Below are positions 1-6,600 of a DNA stretch of 6,600 bases, piece by piece. The stretch comes from Deltaproteobacteria bacterium (lineage in GTDB: Bacteria > Desulfobacterota > Desulfobacteria > Desulfobacterales > ETH-SRB1). Numbering within the stretch: position 1 is the first letter of the stretch; each line of letters begins with the position of its first letter. Location of the stretch: positions 1 through 6,600 of the forward strand of contig QMMZ01000115.1 of NCBI GenBank assembly GCA_003647525.1. Reading direction: 5' to 3'. The notes below the pieces were generated by a model, which saw only the letters and a program-made list of their open reading frames with translations, did no database searches and had not been told where the DNA came from. Both the position numbers and the translations under genes were made by a program.

Positions 1-473
1 AAGTACTTTAATTTGAGTTTTATCTCACTGTCGAAGTGGCCCATTTCTGCAATGCGCTGTTTCATTACTTTTAACCTAAAATCAGGGTTTACATGTTCCA
101 GGAGAACGGGTGGTTTCCCAAAAACCCTGTGGATATAATGCCTTGGCCCCCAATTACCACTGGGATTCCAATGGTTATAGATATAGAGGCTTGTACGGGG
201 TAAAAGTAAAATTGGTCGATTTGTTTTTACTACACCCACAAGGTAAAGTTCATAAGCTTTTAAGGGCTTGTTTTTTATTTTTTCGATGCCTTTTTCATTG
301 AACCATGTTCGTGTATAGAGCGTTTCATCTTTTTTGAGGTATTTTGTATTGGAACATGAGGAGAGGAACAAGAGGGTAATCGCAAATGCCACCACCAACC
401 CGACCCTGGCCTGAAGGCCACTTCGTGAGGCAAAGCCATTTATACTTCCTATGTTGCAATTTATTTTTTTCAT
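1..473 (-). CDS. tamL: TamL: BamA/TamA-like outer-membrane lipoprotein, N-terminal part only (runs off left edge)
   Basis: The frame is open from the ATG at 473-471 to the window edge (157 codons plus 2 bases), so the 3' part is missing. It begins MKKIN and has a hydrophobic core GLVVAFAITLLF at residues 25-36. A lipobox LSSC follows, with the lipidated cysteine at residue 40, then SNTKYLKKDETLYT. The region after that resembles the first POTRA portion of Bacteroidota TamL/BamA-like proteins: a YIYNHW segment (about 100-105), a GKPPVLLE segment (about 122-129; the family usually has GEPPV) and AEMGHFDSE (about 144-152; compare the common GYFDS). By family knowledge the missing part should hold more POTRA domains and a C-terminal 16-strand barrel. 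The role is outer-membrane insertase and partner of TamB, which is encoded 38 bases upstream on the same strand and probably in the same transcript. The signal n-region is unusually long (about 24 residues) because it contains a GC-rich palindromic repeat. Identity is a motif-based judgement, strong because of the TamB neighbour. Confidence 0.88.
   Translation of the reverse strand, partial: MKKINCNIGSINGFASRSGLQARVGLVVAFAITLLFLSSCSNTKYLKKDETLYTRTWFNEKGIEKIKNKPLKAYELYLVGVVKTNRPILLLPRTSLYIYNHWNPSGNWGPRHYIHRVFGKPPVLLEHVNPDFRLKVMKQRIAEMGHFDSEIKLKLKY
407..437. repeat. GC-rich cluster of three abutting mini-palindromes inside tamL
   Basis: Read on the plus strand there are three small inverted repeats in a row. 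TGGCCTGAAGGCCA (407-420) has 6-base arms around GA. CACTTCGTG (419-427) has 3-base arms around TTC and overlaps the first by two bases. GGCAAAGCC (429-437) has 3-base arms around AAA. The surrounding segment 389-437 has 32 G or C in 49 bases, in an otherwise AT-rich window. On the coding strand the cluster encodes about GFASRSGLQA in the n-region of the TamL signal peptide. The palindromes are seen directly. That this is a dispersed REP-like element is inference, as only one copy is present here. Confidence 0.45.
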
Positions 474-480
474 TTTATTT

Positions 481-484
481 CTCC
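481..484 (-). promoter_or_regulatory. Shine-Dalgarno-like GGAG of tamL
   Basis: On the minus strand GGAG is followed by the 7-base spacer AAATAAA and then the ATG at 473. This supports the ATG at 473 as the true tamL start, even though it gives an unusually long signal-peptide n-region. Alternatives nearer the hydrophobic core (the TTG and GTG codons of the GLVV stretch) have no purine-rich site as well placed, and would leave no positively charged n-region. Confidence 0.5.
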
Positions 485-511
485 AGTTCCAGAGCTGAAG
501 AGCTTGGAAAC

Positions 512-3500
512 TTATTTATTTTCTTCCTTTTTATCTTCTTTTTCTTTTTCCACATTCATGAATATATCTTTAATCGAGTAAAAATTCTTTTTTATCCTGA
601 TACCGCCACCGGTTTCAATTACTTCACCTTCGAGCAAACCTTCATATTGATCTTTTCTGAAAAGTACCCCACGGAATGTTCCATTTTTGGTTATTAAATA
701 CTCAACCTCCAATTGATTTTGCACAAATGTAGAGATGCTCTCCTCAGCTTGTAAGTCCGTAGAAATCCCAAACCTCCCTTTGTAGTTTACCCGTACCCTG
801 TCGTGGAAAAACTTTTTGCCGACATTATAATAATAATTCCTCCTAAAAACTTCCTGTCCTGATTCACTGTAATCACCATAAGATTGCACATCGAAATGTA
901 AATCCACAAAATGGATATTATCACTTATCATATGGTTTAGTTGATTGGCATAAAATTTATCGATTTGCGCAGCAGCCATCGAAGTGGAACCTGCCCCTGA
1001 TCCATGGACACTTATTACAAAGCTGCCACGCACAAGTAGGTTGAGCGCATTAATATTCCTTTCCGAATCTGTTAACTGTGCCAGCTTTGCCGAAACTATT
1101 GCATCACTTACCTGTGTGGAAATATCGAACCGTAGTTTAATATCGTTCAGGTCACCAATTAAATAGAGAAGCACCTTAAAGGTCATCACTTTTTTGTAAT
1201 CAGGTATTAAACTTTCGGTTGAAGCCCTTATCCCTGCCGACGCAATAATGTTGAGGTGGGGATTATACATGTCGTTTGTCATGGTGATAAAGCTGCCAGG
1301 TTCAATTGTGAAATCCTCCACCGTTACCATGGGGATTGAATAGTGGAGTTTCCCTTTTTTAACCTGGAACATCCCGGATATATCTGTGTTTTTATCCTGG
1401 ATGATATAATTCATGTCTCCGTCAATAGAAGCATCAAGATAATTTTCACCACCACTGTCGAAGAATAGTTTGAACTGTGCCCCTTTTTCGATACTGATAC
1501 CTGTATTTATTTTTTTAATACTTTCCATGCTAAAAACAGGGTGCGATTCTTTTATGTCCCTGACACTTATTGTATCGGCAACATATTTTGAAAATTTAAC
1601 AACACCGCTGTTATCATTCAAAGAAAGGCTTTCGGGGAAGACATAGGTTATGGAGGTTGACTTATCAATTTTAACATTGGCCTGCATATTTAATTCCGAA
1701 GGTGTCCCCTTGATATCAATATCTGCGGAAGCTTTTAGCAAGCCAAATATGAGGTCGTTGTCGTTAGCTGTATTGTTTAAAATCTCCATATCATCTGTTT
1801 TTATATGAAGATTGCTGTATGTCTTTTTCCCAGAACCAAATGAGATTTGTCCTAGGATCTTTGCAGATTGGTTTTTCTTGTTTACAATGGAAAACTGATC
1901 AAAATTAATCACATTGTCTTTTATTGATATGCTTTCAGTTCCCAGGGTAAAATAGTTATTCAACGAAATAAGCCCTATACCGGCATCAGCGAAATTCAGG
2001 TTTCCATTTACTTCTGGATTATTAAGGTTGCCTGTTATTTTTATTTGACCCACCAAACTCCCATTAGCATCATTAATTTTATCTGCCAGCAAATAATTCA
2101 AATCGCTCAAATCCAAGGTTCTTATATCCAGTACAAAATCAATGGGGTTCGATTCTTTTCCATATCCATAATTTCCTGAGACCAATATGTCTTCATATTT
2201 ACCAGTCAAGGCCATTACGGCAGAAACTTCATCGTCTTTTGCCTGTATCTTTGATAACGTTAATTGTCCGGCATCAAAACCATGCACGAAAATATTGTCA
2301 ATGGATAAATCCCCTTCAATAACCGGATTATTAAATAAATCTAAAAATTTAAAATTAGCAGTTGCTGTTCCAGCAATCAATGTGTCGAGGGCAAACAGTT
2401 GTTCAAGGCTGCCGAGGTTAAAATCTTTTAGTTCCAATTCAAGATTTTGAGGGTTCATTTCAGGGAAGGAAGCAATTGAAATTTGCTGTCCTTTACTATT
2501 TAAGTCAAAATTGTTAAAAGCAATAGTTGACGAATTGAAAACGAAGCTGTTATTTGGATTGATTTCCCAACGGTCGTAGCTAAATATCAAACTATCTGGT
2601 ATAATATGTACAATTATATTTTCATTGGTAGTATCTATCTGTACTGTTAAATCTAAATATTTATTTGAAAATGTATCAAAATAACGCAAGCCGGTAATTA
2701 ATTCCGAATTTTCAAATTTTCCGGAAATATTTAATTTTCCAGTCATCAGGTTTTCAACTTCAAAATTTGTCAGGCACAAGTAGTTTAATTTTTCAGAAGT
2801 TCCTGATATGGAAAGCAGTAAGCTATCAGCAAATACTATATTATAGTTTATACCGGGAATAGACAGATTGAAATCAATTTCATCCCTGTTATCGTTATAG
2901 GCGCCATCAATGGTCAATTTTTCAAAAGAAGGAAAATCTGGAAAAAACAGCCTTGCAAAAGCCTCCGGATATTCGAGCTGTCCTGTAAGCTGAAATTCGG
3001 GCACACTAAACTCCACTGAATTCTGTTCTGTATCAGCTAAGTAGTAACCAGGTAATCCTTTAAAGGAATTGACCACATCTAGAATGTAATCATTTGCTGT
3101 AAAATTCGCATTGTAATAAAAACTTTCAAGGTCGAATAAGGTTTGTGAATAATTTGTAAAGAAGTGCATGTTGATGGGGTGCATTTTATAAACCGTATCC
3201 ACATAATTAAAATCCAGGTTTTTGATATTGGCATTTATATCATAAGAATTTTCATTTGCAACGGCTACAGAAAAAGAGGCTTTCCCTTCCATTGTGAACT
3301 CTTCTTTATGAAGGTTAAGGGCTTTTAGATTAACATTTAAAATATCAACATCTATATTTATATCCTGTTTGTCCTCAAAGAGATCGCCATTGGCAGATAT
3401 TGAAAAATGCAAATTTGAATCGAGGGAATTGATCTTTGTTCCAAATTGACCATCTGCTATTTCACCTATAATATGGAAATCTTTGTAATAATAGTTTTTA

Positions 3501-5395
3501 TAACTCAGGCTGTCAATGCCTAAAGCGATATCACTGGTGGCACGATATAAATTGTCACCTTTGAAGTTTCCTTTTAAATTAAACCTGCCTTCATCTATAT
3601 CCATGTTTGTCAGCGCTGATATATTCTTGAAATTGGCTGATAAATCCACTTTATATTCCGGGATATCACCCAGGTGAATGTCAGTAGAAAGGATATTTAT
3701 ATTAGCTTCATCCGAGTTGATATTTCCTGAAAAATGATGTTTATCCATACTTCCAATGTATTTTCCTGAAAGAATTAAATATGAGGGAAGGGCATAAGAC
3801 GAATCCAGTATTGTTTGGGAAGCAGCAAATTCGATGTCATGTTTTGAAGTCATTAATTTTTCAATGTCAAGGTTGATTTGCAACGAATCAGAAATCAATG
3901 CATCTGTGATTTTTGCTGTGGCAATAATTTGGGTGGAATCGAGGTAGGAGAAATTGAACTGCAAGATTGCAAGGTCGTTCAGGCTGCCGCTGGTCTTTGC
4001 TTGTAGTTCGAAATCACCTTTTCCAAAATCTTCTGACAGGAAATCAAAACTTTCATACAAAGGATAGAAATAATCAATCTCATTCCAGTTTTTGCTTTTA
4101 ATATTTAGGTTAAGGTTGAGGGTTTTCCCTTCAAGTACGAGATAATTTGTGGGACTAATACTCGTAACCAGATTTGCAGAATATTCACTATTTGGTGTTT
4201 CAAGCTGCATGTCGTGCACCACGAAGTTCACTCCGTCATGATTCATTTTGCCATTTAATTTAACTATTTCAAGACCATTATTTTCTTTTCCGCTTAAATC
4301 ATTTATGTCAACAATTAATGTGTCGTAATCAATGATGAAATCCGATAGCCCAGCCGTAACATTATAAAAGTCCAGGTGCTCATTATTAAAATGCCCTTTG
4401 GGGTTTGGCTCTCCCTGATAATCTACCGTTAATTTAAAATCTTTAAGCTCCAGTTCATTCCCTTCAACCCGCCATAGGTATTGGCCCCAGTTTAGATAAT
4501 CATAAGTTTCGGGAGTCGTATCATTTTCTGGAAGAAATTCAACGGCACAACTTGTATTTAGGCTAAAAGCTTTATCCAATGCAATTTTTTCATTTGTAAT
4601 ATCAACCAAAAGATCACTTGCCTCAACTTTGTCTCCCTCAAGAAAGAATAAAATTGCACTTGCCGAATCGATATATGTGATTTTTGATTTTTTTAACCAA
4701 GCTTCTTCCACACGGATATCTGCAAACTCAAATGCTGAGGAGTCATCACCTTCCGGGATTTCAAGAGATTCATAACTTACATTCGTTTCACTGATTTCAA
4801 CGTGTTTGAAAAAGATAAGTGTATCGAGGTTTACAGTGCCAAGCAGAAAGTGTGCTGTACCAATATCAAGGATCAAGTTAAAACCAATATCTTCGTCACG
4901 GTATTCTACAAAAGAGGATTCCACTGAAAGCCGGTTGACTGCAAATTCCCATGAAACAGATTCGGAATCCTTAGTTTCATTTACTGCGGATGAATCAGCT
5001 GAAAATTGTTCCATAAGTTTTCCAATATCGGCTTTCAAATTTTCAAATTCAATTTTCCGGGCAATAATTTTGTGACTAAATAATGGTAATAATTTTATGT
5101 TAATTGAGAATTCACCGAGATAAAGAAGTGTATCTGAATTGTTTTGTGCAACAAGAATATCGTTTACTTTAATTTTCTTTGGAAAACCCAACCGGAATTC
5201 ACCTATGGAAACATCGCTGTTCAGCTGCTCTTCCATTGCATTAGCGGTAATATCTTTTAACTTGGTTTGTACAGATGGAATCAATATGGTTACCTTGATA
5301 ATTAAAAAGGTAACTATCATGAATATAAAAAACCCAATGATGGTTTTTATAATCAAATCAATAAGCCGGTATTTTGAAATTTTTCTTCGAAGCAA
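512..5395 (-). CDS. tamB: TamB-like translocation/assembly module protein (AsmA-like/DUF490 superfamily), complete
   Basis: This 1627-residue protein has a basic N-terminus (LRRKISKYR) and one membrane anchor at about residues 14-37. Residues about 40-1130 are a long run of beta-strand-like alternating segments rich in N, D, S, I and L with almost no cysteine, as expected of the repeated groove modules of TamB/AsmA-like proteins. The C-terminal TamB domain covers about 1130-1605. Recognisable stretches in it are YSIPMVTVEDFTIEPGSF (near 1350-1367), YNPHLNIIASA just after it, VLLYLIGDLNDIKLRFDIST (near 1400), a small-residue linker GSGAGSTSMAAAQ (near 1465) and FRKDQYEGLLEGEVIETGGG near the end. 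A charged tail EKEKEDKKEENK closes the protein. It is longer than E. coli TamB (about 1260) but usual for Bacteroidota. By family knowledge it is an inner-membrane-anchored periplasmic protein that works with TamA/TamL in outer-membrane biogenesis, and related AsmA-like proteins carry phospholipids. The start is TTG at 5395-5393: an in-frame TAA lies two codons upstream, and the next Met (residue 26) is inside the membrane anchor. No frameshift is seen. Confidence 0.92.
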   Translation of the reverse strand: MLRRKISKYRLIDLIIKTIIGFFIFMIVTFLIIKVTILIPSVQTKLKDITANAMEEQLNSDVSIGEFRLGFPKKIKVNDILVAQNNSDTLLYLGEFSINIKLLPLFSHKIIARKIEFENLKADIGKLMEQFSADSSAVNETKDSESVSWEFAVNRLSVESSFVEYRDEDIGFNLILDIGTAHFLLGTVNLDTLIFFKHVEISETNVSYESLEIPEGDDSSAFEFADIRVEEAWLKKSKITYIDSASAILFFLEGDKVEASDLLVDITNEKIALDKAFSLNTSCAVEFLPENDTTPETYDYLNWGQYLWRVEGNELELKDFKLTVDYQGEPNPKGHFNNEHLDFYNVTAGLSDFIIDYDTLIVDINDLSGKENNGLEIVKLNGKMNHDGVNFVVHDMQLETPNSEYSANLVTSISPTNYLVLEGKTLNLNLNIKSKNWNEIDYFYPLYESFDFLSEDFGKGDFELQAKTSGSLNDLAILQFNFSYLDSTQIIATAKITDALISDSLQINLDIEKLMTSKHDIEFAASQTILDSSYALPSYLILSGKYIGSMDKHHFSGNINSDEANINILSTDIHLGDIPEYKVDLSANFKNISALTNMDIDEGRFNLKGNFKGDNLYRATSDIALGIDSLSYKNYYYKDFHIIGEIADGQFGTKINSLDSNLHFSISANGDLFEDKQDINIDVDILNVNLKALNLHKEEFTMEGKASFSVAVANENSYDINANIKNLDFNYVDTVYKMHPINMHFFTNYSQTLFDLESFYYNANFTANDYILDVVNSFKGLPGYYLADTEQNSVEFSVPEFQLTGQLEYPEAFARLFFPDFPSFEKLTIDGAYNDNRDEIDFNLSIPGINYNIVFADSLLLSISGTSEKLNYLCLTNFEVENLMTGKLNISGKFENSELITGLRYFDTFSNKYLDLTVQIDTTNENIIVHIIPDSLIFSYDRWEINPNNSFVFNSSTIAFNNFDLNSKGQQISIASFPEMNPQNLELELKDFNLGSLEQLFALDTLIAGTATANFKFLDLFNNPVIEGDLSIDNIFVHGFDAGQLTLSKIQAKDDEVSAVMALTGKYEDILVSGNYGYGKESNPIDFVLDIRTLDLSDLNYLLADKINDANGSLVGQIKITGNLNNPEVNGNLNFADAGIGLISLNNYFTLGTESISIKDNVINFDQFSIVNKKNQSAKILGQISFGSGKKTYSNLHIKTDDMEILNNTANDNDLIFGLLKASADIDIKGTPSELNMQANVKIDKSTSITYVFPESLSLNDNSGVVKFSKYVADTISVRDIKESHPVFSMESIKKINTGISIEKGAQFKLFFDSGGENYLDASIDGDMNYIIQDKNTDISGMFQVKKGKLHYSIPMVTVEDFTIEPGSFITMTNDMYNPHLNIIASAGIRASTESLIPDYKKVMTFKVLLYLIGDLNDIKLRFDISTQVSDAIVSAKLAQLTDSERNINALNLLVRGSFVISVHGSGAGSTSMAAAQIDKFYANQLNHMISDNIHFVDLHFDVQSYGDYSESGQEVFRRNYYYNVGKKFFHDRVRVNYKGRFGISTDLQAEESISTFVQNQLEVEYLITKNGTFRGVLFRKDQYEGLLEGEVIETGGGIRIKKNFYSIKDIFMNVEKEKEDKKEENK

Positions 5396-5525
5396 TATTT
5401 AGGTTTGATTTATCTGATTGTTTAACCAGGATTCATTCACTTTTTAATTCTGCATATTGAATGGCTAATAGTAAAAAAACTAACACAATAGGCATTACAA
5501 TATGGATTGAACTTTTCAAGGATTG

Positions 5526-5550
5526 TTGGTCTAAAATTTTATTAGATCAA
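5526..5550. repeat. Imperfect 9-base inverted repeat between the AI-2E gene and tamB
   Basis: The arms are TTGGTCTAA (5526-5534) and TTAGATCAA (5542-5550) around a 7-base AT loop. On the plus strand all nine positions can pair, with one G-U. On the minus (transcribed) strand the same position is an A-C mismatch, and no T-run follows. That argues against an intrinsic terminator for the AI-2E gene. The repeat overlaps the edge of the possible -7 box, so an operator role is possible, but chance in AT-rich DNA is also plausible. Confidence 0.3.
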
Positions 5551-5555
5551 AAATA
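5548..5555 (-). promoter_or_regulatory. Possible Bacteroidota -7 box for tamB
   Basis: On the minus strand the sequence is TATTTTTG, an exact match to the Bacteroidota -7 consensus TAnnTTTG. It lies about 150 bases before the tamB start and just after the AI-2E stop. No clear TTG/TTTG -33 element is seen at the expected distance upstream, and such a box is easily found by chance in AT-rich DNA, so support is weak. Confidence 0.2.
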
Positions 5556-5569
5556 GCAATGATCAGTTA

Positions 5570-6600
5570 TTAATCTTGCTTTTTCTTAACAATCTTCTTC
5601 TTTTTTTCCGGTTCTGAAAAGAAAATAGCATAAATTCCGCTGTCTTTGCGACTTTCCAGGATGATTTTTGCCACACCGACAATGGGTATAAAGAGGATCA
5701 TGCCCGAAACTCCCCAGATCATACCTCCAATGATGATGGCAACAAAAACAGCAAATGCATTGATCTTCAACTTATCGCCCACAATCAAAGGTCTTATGAC
5801 ATTATCCTGAAGAAAGTTCATCACAAACAAACCAACAAAAATAAGTATGGGTATCAGCATATTTTCTTTTGTAATGATAGCAAAAAGCATAATCACAACC
5901 AATCCAACTGGATTTCCGATAAAAGGGATTAAATTTAGCAGGGCCAGGAATACGGCAAAAAACAGGGCGAATTTCAATCCGAAAACCAAAAATACCAGGT
6001 AATTCATTACGGCCGAAATCAAAGTCAGCAGAACAAGGCCATAAATGTAACTCCTCACTAAGTCCAAAGACTTGTTGAACCGGACTTTAGCTTTTTCGAG
6101 CCGGTCCTTACTTTCATACTTCTTAACATAAAACTGAATAACCAAATCCCTGTAGTACAATAAAAAGAACAAATAAAACATAACAAGAATGATGTCCCAG
6201 ATATTGAGTCCAAGCCCTGAAATGAAATTCATGATAAGATCATTGTGTTTTTCTGCCCAATCACTAATAAAAGCTTTATCCACATGATCAGGTATCACAA
6301 TTCCCATATCTTTTAATGTAAGTGAAATATCATGTAACCGTTGAGATATAATAAGGGCCAGGGCAGGCAAATCCTTGAAAATATGGCTCAATTCCACATA
6401 GAAAAAATAACCAATTCCAAACAATACGATCAGTATAAACAAAAGGAATAAAATATTGATCATACTCCTTGACAATATTGTTTTTTCTTCCATCCGGTTT
6501 AGAAACCGGTAGCTGGCCATGGCAATTAACAATGCCCACGCCAGTGGCACCAAAAAAGATTTACCGACGACCATCACCAATACAATCAAAGTGGCAACAG
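5570..6600 (-). CDS. AI-2E/PerM-family transporter, N-terminus beyond right edge
   Basis: The frame stays open to the right edge: V-A-T precedes the TTG at 6589, with no stop. The true start is therefore probably outside the window, with perhaps a few tens of residues missing. Numbering from 6589, hydrophobic segments lie at about 2-26, 44-66, 127-147, 181-221, 225-262 and 277-311, with a soluble stretch at about 67-120. This is the AI-2E family plan (about 350 residues, 7-8 helices). Typical family motifs are LNLIPFIGNPVG (218-229), the N-x-x-Q-D-N-V-I-R-P-L-I-V-G region (258-271) followed by KLKINAF, and the final IWGVSGMILFIPIVGVAKII helix. The tail is lysine-rich (EKKKKIVKKKQD). Family members include the AI-2 exporter TqsA, and some are described as Na+/H+ antiporters, so the substrate cannot be assigned here. 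It lies upstream of tamB on the same strand but 174 bases away, and co-transcription is uncertain. Confidence 0.88.
   Translation of the reverse strand, partial: VATLIVLVMVVGKSFLVPLAWALLIAMASYRFLNRMEEKTILSRSMINILFLLFILIVLFGIGYFFYVELSHIFKDLPALALIISQRLHDISLTLKDMGIVIPDHVDKAFISDWAEKHNDLIMNFISGLGLNIWDIILVMFYLFFLLYYRDLVIQFYVKKYESKDRLEKAKVRFNKSLDLVRSYIYGLVLLTLISAVMNYLVFLVFGLKFALFFAVFLALLNLIPFIGNPVGLVVIMLFAIITKENMLIPILIFVGLFVMNFLQDNVIRPLIVGDKLKINAFAVFVAIIIGGMIWGVSGMILFIPIVGVAKIILESRKDSGIYAIFFSEPEKKKKIVKKKQD

Larger units (their letters stand above)
5396..5569. other. Intergenic region upstream of tamB
   Basis: This is a 174-base AT-rich gap between the AI-2E stop codon and the tamB TTG. It is the only gap in the window long enough for a promoter. 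It contains a TAnnTTTG-type box (5548-5555), an imperfect inverted repeat (5526-5550) and a 13-codon GTG-started mini-ORF on the minus strand (5440-5399, MNESWLNNQINQT). The stop codon of the mini-ORF lies one codon before the tamB TTG and in the same frame. I see no convincing Shine-Dalgarno for tamB, no strong GC hairpin with a T-run, and no RNA gene. Confidence 0.6.

Noticed and set aside
110..301. Plus-strand open frame of 63 codons
   Set aside because: It is antisense to the TamL N-terminal region, which reads as a clear lipoprotein/POTRA protein on the minus strand.
386..697. Plus-strand open frame of 103 codons with a phenylalanine-rich stretch
   Set aside because: It lies opposite the tamL start and tamB end. 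The Phe-rich part is just the complement of the A-rich lysine/glutamate tail of TamB, and it resembles no protein family.
984..1166. Plus-strand open frames inside tamB (also 2187-2450, 4806-5075 and 5139-5402)
   Set aside because: These are shadows of the continuous 1627-codon tamB frame, serine- and isoleucine-rich antisense translations without start-site signals or recognisable motifs.
3800..4700. Possible internal duplication within TamB, suggested by the repeated strand pattern
   Set aside because: The repetition is at the level of beta-strand periodicity typical of the family. I could see no clear nucleotide or amino-acid repeat unit.
5526..5550. Intrinsic terminator after the AI-2E gene
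   Set aside because: On the minus-strand transcript the stem has an A-C mismatch and is AT-rich, and no T-run follows it.
5401..5569. Small RNA, riboswitch or tRNA in the intergenic gap
   Set aside because: No conserved stem set, GC-rich hairpin or tRNA-like arms are visible; the sequence is AT-rich and unstructured apart from the one inverted repeat.
6330..6539. Minus-strand 69-codon frame overlapping the AI-2E gene
   Set aside because: It is an out-of-frame overlap with the transmembrane-coding frame, with no recognisable domain.

Overview
The window looks like a chromosomal segment from an AT-rich member of the Bacteroidota. This rests on the pairing of a very long TamB-type protein with an outer-membrane TamA/BamA-like protein that starts with a lipoprotein signal (the TamL arrangement typical of that phylum). 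Further support comes from the low G+C, the weak Shine-Dalgarno sequences and the codon use. No species can be named from the sequence alone.

All three genes lie on the minus strand, so transcription runs from high to low coordinates. First (5570-6600, start beyond the right edge) is an AI-2E/PerM-family multi-pass inner-membrane protein. A 174-base intergenic gap follows (5396-5569), holding a weak promoter-like box, an imperfect inverted repeat and a 13-codon mini-ORF. Next is a complete 1627-residue TamB-like protein (512-5395), which appears to start at TTG. After a 38-base gap comes the 5' part of tamL (473 down to 1, running off the left edge). The tamL reading frame is not bounded by stops inside the window; it was recovered by translating the reverse complement.

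TamB and TamL form one functional unit. TamB is anchored in the inner membrane and is expected to span the periplasm as a long beta-rich groove, and TamL sits in the outer membrane with periplasmic POTRA domains. Together they are linked to outer-membrane protein assembly and/or lipid transfer to the outer membrane. The AI-2E protein is probably only a neighbour, since a gap with possible regulatory sequence separates it.

The most unusual item is a GC-rich cluster of three abutting small palindromes (407-437). It lies inside the tamL signal-peptide coding region and lengthens the n-region of the lipoprotein signal. It looks like a REP-like dispersed repeat inserted in frame. No new defence, mobile or biosynthetic system is visible; the rest is ordinary envelope-biogenesis core genome.
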